DNA of 13,930 bases from Deltaproteobacteria bacterium. Lineage in GTDB: Bacteria > Desulfobacterota_B > Binatia > UBA9968. A model generated the notes under the pieces. The model did no database searches, was not told the origin of the DNA, and was given only the letters and a program-made list of their open reading frames with translations. The stretch spans positions 1 through 13,930 of the forward strand of contig JACPSF010000444.1 in the NCBI GenBank assembly GCA_016193385.1, written 5' to 3'. Positions 6,731-13,930 of the stretch are shown in pieces (position 1 is the stretch's first letter; the number at the start of each line of letters is the position of its first letter). Both the position numbers and the translations under genes were made by a program.

Positions 6731-7561
6731 TTAACGGACTCCGTCTACCATTTCTATAGTCACAGCGCCGAGAAAAACCTGACTGACCAGCTTCAGGGGC
6801 CTTCTCATCTGATCGGCTGAGATCCAAACCGTCGCTTCCCGTAATCTCCCGGCGTACCCTGACCGGTTGAGATTCTGCAGACGGGGAATGATTTTAAAAG
6901 CGTCGATTTCTCCGGCCCTCAAGGCGATCCTCTCCGCAGCCACAACGTCCAACTGAAGCAGGTAACGGCTCTTCCCGCCGAACACTTCTAGTTGGAGCGT
7001 ATCTCCAACCCCGAAGTTGAGCGTGCGGGCCAGATAGCTGGCCGAGATGGGATCGAAAGTGTGCGGCGAGACAAACTCAAATTGCTTCAGCCTGGTTCCC
7101 TGCTGCCGCTTGACCGCCCATTTGTGGTTCGCCGGGTCAAAGACAGCCGTTGTATCGATGCGTTTGCGATTTTCCCTCTGGTGAAAAACGAAACGGCGCG
7201 GGTGGAGCGTCTCCGCCTCAAAGACAGACTCGATGGAATCACGCATCCTCCAGATGAGCTCCAGATATTTCCATGTTGCTGCCTGAATCGTTACCTGGTA
7301 AAATCTCTTACCCTCCAGCCACACCGCTTTAGCGTCGACCACGACCGATGCCACAGGAATTCCGTTCCAGCTTGCCTGGTACACCACGTGCTCATCGCTG
7401 CCAAAGGCAGAATTCGCTGGCTGATAATGCTCGTCCCCTCTCGGAGTGTCTGCGAAGGCACCCCCAACGACAAGCAGGCAACTCAAGGCGAGCGCAAAAA
7501 AAACAAGCCGGGCGACCGGAGACTGGATGGCATAGTGCCGCAAAAACTTGGCCGATTTCAT
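6731..7561 (-). CDS. Exported DUF3108 protein
   Basis: A 276-residue protein. Residues 1-37 form a signal peptide with a basic N-terminus, a hydrophobic core (about 17-34) and AFA|D as a likely cleavage site. The rest matches the DUF3108 pattern: an opening HVVYQASWNGIPVASVVVDA, a segment WRMRDSIESVFEAETLHPRRFVFHQRE, then beta-rich repeats ending in VWISADQMRRPLKLVSQVFLG. DUF3108 proteins are periplasmic, probably beta-rich, and resemble outer-membrane-associated lipid-binding folds; no reaction is known. The ATG at 7561 has only a weak ribosome binding site. It sits 50 bp after leuD, with a small hairpin between them, so its expression may be partly uncoupled from leuCD. Confidence 0.82.
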   Translation of the reverse strand: MKSAKFLRHYAIQSPVARLVFFALALSCLLVVGGAFADTPRGDEHYQPANSAFGSDEHVVYQASWNGIPVASVVVDAKAVWLEGKRFYQVTIQAATWKYLELIWRMRDSIESVFEAETLHPRRFVFHQRENRKRIDTTAVFDPANHKWAVKRQQGTRLKQFEFVSPHTFDPISASYLARTLNFGVGDTLQLEVFGGKSRYLLQLDVVAAERIALRAGEIDAFKIIPRLQNLNRSGYAGRLREATVWISADQMRRPLKLVSQVFLGAVTIEMVDGVR

Positions 7562-7592
7562 GCGAGCTCAGGCCGGCGGGCAGAAAACTTAG

Positions 7593-7606
7593 ACGGAACT
7601 TTCCGT
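7593..7606 (-). terminator. Short hairpin after leuD, possible weak terminator or attenuator
   Basis: ACGGAA and TTCCGT flank a 2-bp centre (a 4-nt RNA loop). On the minus strand the hairpin is followed within a few bases by TTTTCT. It lies just past the leuD stop and before the DUF3108 gene. The stem is only 5-6 bp, so termination would be partial at best. Confidence 0.25.
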
Positions 7607-7611
7607 TTTGT

Positions 7612-8238
7612 TCAGCTCCTGAACCCCTTCATGTAAGGAAGCTCCGCCGCGAGTTCTCTGACTTTATTCAAATTGGCGCATAGCATGGCTGTCGAATCCC
7701 AGAAGCCCTCCAACAAGGCCTTGCGCGAGCTTTCGGGGATATCAAAGGCAATCGCCAGCTCCCCTCCTGAATAGAGCTTCCTTTCTTTAAGATCCAACTT
7801 GAAGCCCGTCTGAGGATTGGACTCCACGAGCTTCATCAGGCTCTCGATCTCGCTCGACCCGACCGTGACGGCGGGAATCCCCAGCATAAGGCAATTACCG
7901 GCGAAGATAGCAGCAAAGGATTCCCCAACAAGGGCATGAATCCCAAAGCGAAGCAGCGCCTGAGGCGCATGCTCCCTGGAAGAGCCACAACCGAAATTCT
8001 TGTTCACCAGGAGGATGGAGGCGCCGCCGTATCTGGGATCGTTAAATGGATGGGGCCGGGGCTTTCCCTCAGGGTCAAATCTCTCGTCGATAAACGGGTA
8101 CTCTCCCATGCGTGCAAACGTAGTCTCCTTTAGATATCGCGCCGGGATGATCCGGTCCGTATCGATATCGTTACCGCGTAGCGGCATCGCCGTGCCGGTG
8201 ACGTCGGTCATTTTGACGTCTGAAATCATTCGTTCCAT
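7612..8238 (-). CDS. leuD: 3-isopropylmalate dehydratase small subunit
   Basis: A 208-residue cytoplasmic subunit that, with LeuC, converts 2-isopropylmalate to 3-isopropylmalate in leucine synthesis. Visible motifs are GNDIDTDRIIPARYLK (22-37), the substrate-recognition segment NFGCGSSREHAPQAL (81-95), and SFAAIFAGNCLMLGIPAV (107-124). Its length is normal for the family. The ATG at 8238 is preceded by GAGGGG at good spacing; Met4 or Met10 are less likely alternative starts. Only 11 bp separate it from leuC, which indicates translational coupling and equimolar production. leuA and leuB are not in the window. Confidence 0.97.
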   Translation of the reverse strand: MERMISDVKMTDVTGTAMPLRGNDIDTDRIIPARYLKETTFARMGEYPFIDERFDPEGKPRPHPFNDPRYGGASILLVNKNFGCGSSREHAPQALLRFGIHALVGESFAAIFAGNCLMLGIPAVTVGSSEIESLMKLVESNPQTGFKLDLKERKLYSGGELAIAFDIPESSRKALLEGFWDSTAMLCANLNKVRELAAELPYMKGFRS

Positions 8239-8249
8239 TCTGCGCCCCT

Positions 8250-9656
8250 CTATGTGTACTCCCGGACGTCCACGATTTTACCGTTTAGGGCCGCGGCCGC
8301 GACCATCGGGGGACTCATCAGGATCGTTCGCCCTCCCGGGCTCCCCTGGCGGCCGATAAAGTTGCGATTCGAGGAGGAGGCGCATATCTCCCTGCCTTTG
8401 AGCTTGTCCGGATTCATGCCCAGGCACATGGAGCATCCCGCCGCTCGCCATTCGAAGCCGGCATCGATAAAAACCTGATGCAGCCCTTCTCGTTCAGCCA
8501 GCCTCTTAACTTCTGTCGAGCCGGGAACCACGAGCGCCCGAACCCCAGCATGGACTTTCCTAGTCCGCACGATTTTGGCGGCGGCGCGAAGGTCGCTAAG
8601 GCGGGAGTTAGTGCAGGAGCCAATGAACGCGACGTCGATGGAAGTCCCCAGGATGGGAGTTCCTGGCTGCCAACCCATGTGTTCGTACGCCCGCTTTGCC
8701 CCCTCCGGGTCCGGAAGCTCGTTCGGATGAGGAAGTCTTTCAGAAATACCCACCGCCTGTCCGGGATTGATGCCCCAGGTGACGGTCGGTTCTATATTCG
8801 AGCCTCCGATCTCCACCACATCATCGTAGCGCGCGTCCGGATCGGAGGCGGTTGACTCCCAGTACGCCACCGCCGTTTCATAATCTTCACCCTTGGGGAC
8901 AAAGGGCCTCCCTTTCAGAAACTCAAAGGTGGTCGTATCCGGATTCACGTACCCGACCAAGGCTCCCCCTTCAATGCTCATGTTGCAGATGGTCATGCGC
9001 TCTTCCATATTCAACTTTTCGACTGCGGGGCCCCCGTATTCATAAGCGTAACCCTTGCCACCGGCCACACCAAGTCTCCGGATAATCGAAAGGATCACGT
9101 CTTTGGCGTAGACCCCCTCGGATAACCGCCCGTTTACATTGATCCTGCGCACCTTGAGCCGGTCCATCGCCAGTGTCTGGGTGGCGAGCACATCGCGAAC
9201 CTGGCTTGTCCCGATGCCGAAGGCCAATGTGCCGAACGCCCCGTGGGTGCTTGTGTGGCTGTCCCCGCAGGCGAGGGTCATACCAGGCTGGGTCAATCCC
9301 AACTGTGGCCCGATGACGTGAACGATTCCCTGCCGGTCGCTCTCGAGACCGAAAAATTCGACGCCGAACTGGCTTACGTTTTTCTCCAACGCCTGCGTTA
9401 ATTCTTCAGCCTGCTCGTCCAGGAAGGGTCGGGTCCGAACGTCGGTGGGCACGATGTGATCGACGGTCGCGAAGGTGCGCTCCGGGAAAGCCACTTCGAG
9501 GCCCTTCTCCCTTAACATATCAAAGGCCGGCGCAGTGGTGATTTCGTGGATCAGGTGGAGTCCGATGAAGAGTTGCGTCTGACCGGTCGGCAGTACGTCG
9601 ACGGTATGAGACTCCCAGATTTTATCGTACAGAGTGCGTCCAGAATTTTTAGCCAT
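8250..9656 (-). CDS. leuC: 3-isopropylmalate dehydratase large subunit
   Basis: A 468-residue aconitase-family enzyme that carries the 4Fe-4S cluster of isopropylmalate isomerase in leucine synthesis. The cluster cysteines are visible as Cys348 ([11 protein letters not shown]) and Cys408 and Cys411 ([12 protein letters not shown]). Other hallmarks are [10 protein letters not shown] at the N-terminus, [13 protein letters not shown] (130-142) and [16 protein letters not shown] (427-442). The length fits the bacterial class of about 470 residues. The ATG at 9656 is preceded by two AGGAG motifs, the nearer at good spacing. It is followed directly by leuD and preceded, 49 bp upstream, by the M29/NicX-like gene. 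Confidence 0.98.
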   Translation of the reverse strand: MAKNSGRTLYDKIWESHTVDVLPTGQTQLFIGLHLIHEITTAPAFDMLREKGLEVAFPERTFATVDHIVPTDVRTRPFLDEQAEELTQALEKNVSQFGVEFFGLESDRQGIVHVIGPQLGLTQPGMTLACGDSHTSTHGAFGTLAFGIGTSQVRDVLATQTLAMDRLKVRRINVNGRLSEGVYAKDVILSIIRRLGVAGGKGYAYEYGGPAVEKLNMEERMTICNMSIEGGALVGYVNPDTTTFEFLKGRPFVPKGEDYETAVAYWESTASDPDARYDDVVEIGGSNIEPTVTWGINPGQAVGISERLPHPNELPDPEGAKRAYEHMGWQPGTPILGTSIDVAFIGSCTNSRLSDLRAAAKIVRTRKVHAGVRALVVPGSTEVKRLAEREGLHQVFIDAGFEWRAAGCSMCLGMNPDKLKGREICASSSNRNFIGRQGSPGGRTILMSPPMVAAAALNGKIVDVREYT

Positions 9657-9705
9657 CTCGCTCCTGCTCCTAAAAACTGAATCCTATCCGCCTCTATGAC
9701 CAAGT

Positions 9706-11097
9706 TCAAGCCCTTGGCCGGCCGTCATGATAAATCCAAGCCGCCGGATCCCGCGCATAATCTCCATACGAGCCCGGGCCGCTGATCCCCGGTATCTGAG
9801 GGATCCAATCCTCTTTGAGAAGCTCGTCCGGATCCCCAAACCGCGCCGCCAATGCGCGCACCTCGGGATCATCTAAAGCCGTCAATCGACCATTTCGGAT
9901 GACCGTATACTCTCTACCGTCTTTACCAGTGACCACCAGCGTCGGAAAAAGTAGATGGATGTGGAGATGGCCGTAAAGCAGGCCGCGCTCGCCTGCCCAC
10001 CGCTCCTCCGCCGAGCGCCAGAGGGTACCGAACCCCATGTGAATCACGCCTGAGCGCCGCCGCTCCCACTCAAAACCCCCCGAAGAGTGCCGTTCGACAT
10101 GGCTGGGACGGGAAACTTTCGGGTTCGTGCCGATCGCGGCCTCCCAAAGATAAAAAAGACCGGGTCGAGGAAAGCAGGGATATTGGGTCCTACGCGTCTC
10201 CTCCAGCAGGTCACGCCAAGCTTCCCCATAAGCCCCACCACCAATCACCTTACCTATTTGGCCTGCTTCAAGCTCGACCTTTACATGCGGAAAGGCGCGC
10301 GAGAAGTGGCTCGTTGTCCCCGCCACCACTCCGGCGGCATCTTCCTTGACGATCAGGGGTGGCACCGGATGGCTGAAGAGATGCCCATGGCGGGGATCTG
10401 CGCAAAAGCCGTAGCGACTGCCATCGTAGTACTCTTCCCAGTATGTCCACGAGATGTCGGTGCCCTCGGGATCCGTAAGTCGAGCCTTGCCGCCGCGCCC
10501 ATAGCTCCAGATGGGCTCCCAGGTCTTGCGGTTGATCAACAGGTGAAGCTCAAGCGGATAGACGGTCGACGGTTGGCGGAAATGCTCAGCCCTGAGCCAG
10601 GGAATCTGCTCGTAGCGATAATCGGTCTTCGGGATCGGTCCTCCCTTGCCATGGATAAGCAGATCATAACCACGCTTGGCCGCGAAATCCTCCACAAAGG
10701 GGATTCCCTCCCACCGTCTCGGATTGTTTTCCCACGGCTCCCGTCGCATGATGACGCGGACCTCGTCGAAATAGTCGAACTCCTTGTCCGGGTTCCCCAT
10801 GTCCAGCGTCAAAATGTCGACGTGTGCTCCTTTCTCTCTCAGCGCTTGGGCGACCGCCTGGGGAACTTCCGGATCGTACTCACGATCCACAGCAATGAGA
10901 ACTTTGTTCCCCGTCACGGTGTTCCCATAACCGACAAAGCCCACGTGACAGTTCCGCTTCTCCGCCCAGCCAGAAACAGCCCGGGCGATCGGCAGGAGCT
11001 CCGAAAGATCCACGGTTTTTACTGTTCCCCCACCCTCGCTCCCGCCGCCGGAGGCGGACGGGGCATGGATCCCTACTTCATCGCCGATGTCGCACAT
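9706..11097 (-). CDS. M29 aminopeptidase / NicX-like protein, unknown substrate
   Basis: A 463-residue cytoplasmic protein. A low-complexity Gly/Ser-rich N-terminus (12-24) precedes a Rossmann-like part (KVLIAVDREYDPEVPQAVAQ, ALREKGAHVDILTLD, 65-99). The C-terminal half resembles the aminopeptidase T / 2,5-dihydroxypyridine dioxygenase superfamily (COG2309): VELEAGQIGKVIGGGAY (273-290), EAAIGTNP (319-326), GVIHMGFGTLW (350-360), GHLHIHLLFPTLVV (376-389), then DG..Y.VI.NGRL. Candidate metal ligands are Glu319, His353, His379 and His381. The family normally shows H-x-D where this protein has H-x-H. The ATG at 11097 has AAGGGGG 5-6 nt upstream. It lies between the hydrolase (25 bp) and leuC (49 bp). 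The fold assignment is an inference from motif order; peptidase or dioxygenase activity is not established. Confidence 0.6.
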   Translation of the reverse strand: MCDIGDEVGIHAPSASGGGSEGGGTVKTVDLSELLPIARAVSGWAEKRNCHVGFVGYGNTVTGNKVLIAVDREYDPEVPQAVAQALREKGAHVDILTLDMGNPDKEFDYFDEVRVIMRREPWENNPRRWEGIPFVEDFAAKRGYDLLIHGKGGPIPKTDYRYEQIPWLRAEHFRQPSTVYPLELHLLINRKTWEPIWSYGRGGKARLTDPEGTDISWTYWEEYYDGSRYGFCADPRHGHLFSHPVPPLIVKEDAAGVVAGTTSHFSRAFPHVKVELEAGQIGKVIGGGAYGEAWRDLLEETRRTQYPCFPRPGLFYLWEAAIGTNPKVSRPSHVERHSSGGFEWERRRSGVIHMGFGTLWRSAEERWAGERGLLYGHLHIHLLFPTLVVTGKDGREYTVIRNGRLTALDDPEVRALAARFGDPDELLKEDWIPQIPGISGPGSYGDYARDPAAWIYHDGRPRA

Positions 11098-11122
11098 AAC
11101 GCCCCCTTGCTTTCCGATCTGA

Positions 11123-12307
11123 TCACCACTGTTGCCGCAGGAGATCGTATACCAGGAAATAGAATTCCATCATAGAGGGAAGCCGGACGGTGAAAAACTC
11201 GGTGAGGGAGAAGCGTTTGCGGGTAGGATCGACGTGACTGAAGAGCCGCAAGATCACCACGTGAACCTTGCTTTTGTCCCGCACCGCGTCGGCCAGCCTC
11301 AGGCTCTCGGTATAAGGGATCAAGGGGTCGGTGCTACCGTGGCCGATGATGAAATAGGCATCTATAGAGGGAATGACGGATGCCAAGGAGAGCTTTTCGA
11401 GATATCTGCGGACGCGCGGGTCGATTTTCTGGACCAGATCCTCGACCCGTTTCGGATCCTCATTGATCAAAAGCTCGTAGAGATATTTCCCCTGAGGCGT
11501 CAACTGGTCCACAAAAGGCCTGACCTTGTCTCGTTCTTGCTCCTCCTCTTTGCGAAAAATCTCCTTTAGGAGCTCGCGATCCTTTGGGCTTTCGACGTAA
11601 TCCAGATTATTGACAAAAAAGACCCATTTGCCATAGGGCTCCGGCTTCAGAACGCCCTTCTCATCCCGGTACTCGTAGTACCCCGTGGTGATAAAGCGAA
11701 TGACATTGACCGGATCATAGTAACCGCCAAAGGTGGTAACGAATTTCACCCGATGACGAATCGCCGGATGGGCCGCCGCCATGAGGGTGGGCCCCGCGGC
11801 GTAGCTGAATCCTAAAAGCCCCATCTTTCTGTCGTCGACCAGGTCGTTCAGAGTCTCCAGGTAGCGGAACGAAGTCACGATGTCATCGACGTCGCTCAAA
11901 ACGACCTTTAAGGCCTTCATCCCGGCGAGTTCGGGAACGAGAACGACAAAGCCTGCGCGGGCCAGAGAGTGAGCGAAGCGAATCAGGCGCGGATCATCCT
12001 TGCCCTCTTCGATGATCCCGTGGGTGAGAAGAATCGCCGCGCGCTTCTTTTCGTTGGGCGAGTAATAGAGATCCGCGCGAATCTCTCTCGCGTCATGAGG
12101 GATCAGCACGGACTTCACGACGGGCGTGGGGGTTACCCACGCCAGGGTCCCATTTTGCGGCGTCGAGACGGTTTTCTCATCTAATACATCCTGGATGAAA
12201 AGCGCGGTGAGCACCCCCAGGCGAATCTGCGGAAAAAAAACCGCGCCGAGGACAAGAAACGCCAGGCCGGCGATGAGAACAAACTTCCGCTTGCGTGCCA
12301 GATGCAC
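11123..12307 (-). CDS. Membrane-anchored alpha/beta hydrolase
   Basis: A 394-residue protein with one N-terminal hydrophobic segment (about 9-26) after a basic start (RKRK), so it is probably anchored with its catalytic domain outside the cytoplasm. The alpha/beta-hydrolase core has LLTHGI (93-98) for the oxyanion region, nucleophile Ser168 in GFSYAAG (166-172), Asp327 in HGSTDPLIPY, and His358 in FSHVD. The triad therefore looks intact. Residues 205-300 form a charged helical lid insertion. The substrate is unknown; an esterase or acyl-peptide hydrolase role is possible. The start is GTG at 12307, with AAGGA about 11 nt upstream, which is rather far. It lies 27 bp after truA and 25 bp before the M29/NicX-like gene. 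Confidence 0.8.
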   Translation of the reverse strand: MHLARKRKFVLIAGLAFLVLGAVFFPQIRLGVLTALFIQDVLDEKTVSTPQNGTLAWVTPTPVVKSVLIPHDAREIRADLYYSPNEKKRAAILLTHGIIEEGKDDPRLIRFAHSLARAGFVVLVPELAGMKALKVVLSDVDDIVTSFRYLETLNDLVDDRKMGLLGFSYAAGPTLMAAAHPAIRHRVKFVTTFGGYYDPVNVIRFITTGYYEYRDEKGVLKPEPYGKWVFFVNNLDYVESPKDRELLKEIFRKEEEQERDKVRPFVDQLTPQGKYLYELLINEDPKRVEDLVQKIDPRVRRYLEKLSLASVIPSIDAYFIIGHGSTDPLIPYTESLRLADAVRDKSKVHVVILRLFSHVDPTRKRFSLTEFFTVRLPSMMEFYFLVYDLLRQQW

Positions 12308-12334
12308 CGGTAGAGAAATCCTTTTTCCCGGCCT

Positions 12335-13066
12335 TTAGTATTTAACTTCCATGAGAAACAGCCCCTGCGGCGGGGCGGTGGGTCCGGCGCGCGTCCGGTC
12401 CCGAGCCATGAGCAGTTCGGCGAAATTCTCGGCAGGGCGCTCCCCCCGACCCACTTCAACCAGCGTTCCGATGATGTTGCGCACCATATGCCTGAGAAAA
12501 GCTGTCGCCTCAATCTTATAAATAAGAAAATCACCCTGTTGACTCAGGGAATTGTGATAAATTTTCCGTATGGGATGGACCGCATCACATCCGGCCGCCT
12601 GAAAAGAAGTAAAGTCGTGCTCCCCTTCCAGAAACCGAACCGCCTCCTGCATCGCGGAAAGCTCCAACGGGTCATGCACGTGCCAAGAAAAGCGATGATG
12701 AAAGACAGAGGGCCAGGGATGGTTCCAGATTCGGTACTGATAGACCCGACTCCGGGCATCCCTTCGGACATCAAATGAATCGGGAACTGCCACCGCGCCG
12801 CTTATCACAATGTCCGGCGGGGTCAGCGCGTTGAGCCCCCTTTGAAGCCGCCAGAGATCGATTTCGCGGGAGCAAACAAAATTTGCTACCTGACCTAAGG
12901 CATGAACTCCGGCGTCTGTCCGGCCGGATCCGTTGAGCCGACTCTTTACTCCAAGAATTTTCTCCAGCGCCTGCTCCAAAACCTCTTGAATGGTCACCCC
13001 GTTAGGCTGAATCTGCCAGCCCTGGTAGTTGGTGCCGTCATACTCAATAATGAGCTTGATGTTCAT
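12335..13066 (-). CDS. truA: tRNA pseudouridine(38-40) synthase
   Basis: A 243-residue cytoplasmic enzyme that isomerises uridines 38-40 in the tRNA anticodon arm. The N-terminal IIEYDGTNYQGWQIQPNGVTIQEVLE matches TruA, and the catalytic Asp51 lies in GSGRTDAGVHALGQV (47-60). Further TruA features are FDVRRDARSRVYQYRI, HDFTSFQAAG and FLRHMVRNIIGTLVEVGRG. The length is typical. The ATG at 13066 agrees with the family start, but no Shine-Dalgarno sequence is visible; instead, two 7-bp repeat arrays fill the upstream gap. It follows the GcvT-like gene by 78 bp. Confidence 0.97.
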   Translation of the reverse strand: MNIKLIIEYDGTNYQGWQIQPNGVTIQEVLEQALEKILGVKSRLNGSGRTDAGVHALGQVANFVCSREIDLWRLQRGLNALTPPDIVISGAVAVPDSFDVRRDARSRVYQYRIWNHPWPSVFHHRFSWHVHDPLELSAMQEAVRFLEGEHDFTSFQAAGCDAVHPIRKIYHNSLSQQGDFLIYKIEATAFLRHMVRNIIGTLVEVGRGERPAENFAELLMARDRTRAGPTAPPQGLFLMEVKY

Positions 13067-13072
13067 ATAGAA

Positions 13073-13093
13073 GGCTGGAGGCGTGAGGCATGA
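13073..13093. repeat. Three 7-bp tandem units (GGCNKGA) upstream of truA
   Basis: The units are GGCTGGA, GGCGTGA and GGCATGA. In the opposite sense they share an AGGC/GCCT core with the array at 13114-13141, so the two arrays can pair as an imperfect hairpin that can slip in register. They lie between the truA start and the GcvT-like stop. Confidence 0.6.
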
Positions 13094-13113
13094 GTGGAGA
13101 CCTTGTTTCCCTT

Positions 13114-13141
13114 CTGCCTGTTGCCTATTGCCTATTGCCTC
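13114..13141. repeat. Four 7-bp tandem units (YTGCCTN) upstream of truA
   Basis: The units are CTGCCTG, TTGCCTA, TTGCCTA and TTGCCTC. On the minus strand this reads as repeated AGGCAAT-like units at 7-bp period, ending just before the stop of the GcvT-like gene. The array is inverted relative to the one at 13073-13093. Confidence 0.7.
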
Positions 13142-13144
13142 GTA

Positions 13145-13930
13145 TCAGGATTTCGGGATATCCTTCTTCGGGTCTAGAAAAGGTTTTCGCACTACCGTGG
13201 CCGGCCTATCACCCGAACCGGGCACCGCCACTGTCAGTTGAGTACCTAACTCAGAATGCTCGATCGGCAACATTGCGTAACCGACATTTTTCTCAAGTCG
13301 CGGGGAGTGAATCGCCGAAGTGATATGGCCCACTGCTCTTCCGTTCCGGCTCACTGCCCAGCGCGTCATATTGAATTCCACCGGCGCGCCATCAATTTCC
13401 ACGCCAACAAGCTCGCGCTTGATTCCTCCGGCCCTGACCCGCTTGAGAGCCTCCTTGCCGATGAAAGCCCCCTCTTTTTCCAAGTCCACAAGGCGATCCA
13501 GGCCGACCTCGTAGGGGTTGTTGTCGAGAGTCATATCGGCGCCGTAGTTGAGTATTCCCGCCTCGATGCGGCGGATGTCCGATGGCCCGGTAGGGGCAAT
13601 GTTGTAGGGCTTACCCGCCTCCATGATTTTCTCCCACAATTCCACTCCGCGACTGCCGTCGCGCAGGTAAATTTCATAGCCGACCTCTCCGGTCCAGCCG
13701 GTTCGGGTCACCACAACAGGGATGGTATCGAGTTCGGTCTCGATAAAGTGGTAGTACGGAAGGCCAATGACCCTTTCACCGAAGAGGTCTTTCATCACAA
13801 ACTTAGATTTTGGCCCTTGCACCTGTAGAGGAGAGACGTCCGGCTCGCGAATCTGCACGCTCATCCCAGCATGAACGGCGACCCCCTTGGCCCAGAGCAA
13901 TACGTCGCTGTCGGCAAGCGCAAGCCAGAA
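13145..13930 (-). CDS. GcvT/DmdA-like aminomethyltransferase family protein, partial (N-terminus off the right edge)
   Basis: The last 261 residues of a folate-dependent aminomethyltransferase-family protein; the frame is open to the window edge (FWLALADSDVLLWAKG is the first visible segment). Family features are EPDVSPLQVQGPKS, the RTGWTGEVGYEIYL signature, a SDIRRIEAGILNYGADMTLDNNPYEVGLDRLV stretch split around the barrel, and FIGKEALKR. These proteins use tetrahydrofolate to accept one-carbon units from glycine, sarcosine, dimethylglycine or DMSP. The long conserved NNPYEVGL block and the WAKG block resemble the DmdA-like branch rather than classical GcvT. No other glycine-cleavage gene is visible, which also argues against GcvT itself. 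It is the first visible gene of the operon leading to truA and leuCD. Confidence 0.85.
   Translation of the reverse strand, partial: FWLALADSDVLLWAKGVAVHAGMSVQIREPDVSPLQVQGPKSKFVMKDLFGERVIGLPYYHFIETELDTIPVVVTRTGWTGEVGYEIYLRDGSRGVELWEKIMEAGKPYNIAPTGPSDIRRIEAGILNYGADMTLDNNPYEVGLDRLVDLEKEGAFIGKEALKRVRAGGIKRELVGVEIDGAPVEFNMTRWAVSRNGRAVGHITSAIHSPRLEKNVGYAMLPIEHSELGTQLTVAVPGSGDRPATVVRKPFLDPKKDIPKS

Noticed and set aside
10087..11175. A 362-codon open frame on the plus strand
   Set aside because: It is antisense to the M29/NicX-like gene, shows no recognisable domain or conserved composition, and has no matching ribosome binding site; it reflects codon bias of the real gene.
13073..13141. CRISPR array
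   Set aside because: Units are 7 bp and directly adjacent with no spacers, and no cas genes are present.

Overview
The window looks like a piece of chromosome from an uncultivated, moderately GC-rich, Gram-negative-type bacterium. The evidence is Sec-type signal peptides, a DUF3108 envelope protein, several GTG starts with strong Shine-Dalgarno sequences, a bacterial-type LeuC/LeuD pair, and a GcvT-like protein and an exported methyltransferase of kinds I associate with NC10, Rokubacteria, Binatota or deltaproteobacterial genomes. The phylum is an inference with low confidence. No mobile element, CRISPR array, tRNA or rRNA was seen. Almost everything is on the minus strand, so the text below follows transcription from right to left.

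Right block (13930 to 6389, minus strand): a partial GcvT/DmdA-like folate-dependent aminomethyltransferase, truA (tRNA pseudouridine synthase), a membrane-anchored alpha/beta hydrolase, a protein resembling M29 aminopeptidase/NicX, leuC, leuD, an exported DUF3108 protein and a small zinc-ribbon protein. Gaps are 78, 27, 25, 49, 11, 50 and 30 bp, so this is plausibly one long transcription unit. LeuC and LeuD form the isopropylmalate isomerase of leucine synthesis, but leuA and leuB are absent. The gap before truA holds two short 7-bp-period repeat arrays in opposite orientation.

Middle block (6388 to 1797, minus strand): a 229-bp AT-richer intergenic region with two inverted repeats comes first. 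Two soluble sensor histidine kinases follow 24 bp apart: a GAF-HisKA-HATPase protein and a 779-residue protein with a long helical N-terminal region plus PAS-HisKA-HATPase. Next is a signal-peptide-bearing SAM-dependent methyltransferase that seems to have its own promoter overlapping the kinase stop codon. No response regulator is present, so the kinase partners are unknown.

Left block (1737 to 1): a small two-TM membrane protein on the plus strand (the only convincing plus-strand gene) is divergent from a CstA-family carbon-starvation/pyruvate-type transporter that runs off the left edge. Their predicted promoters face each other with overlapping -10 boxes, and two short palindromes lie alongside, which suggests coupled or mutually exclusive expression.

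The most interesting items are the two-kinase operon with an unusual cytoplasmic sensor region, the exported methyltransferase, the M29/NicX-like protein with an apparent H-x-H in place of H-x-D beside leuCD, an 11-bp inverted repeat centred exactly on a kinase start codon, and the opposed 7-bp repeat arrays before truA. None is proven to be a new system.
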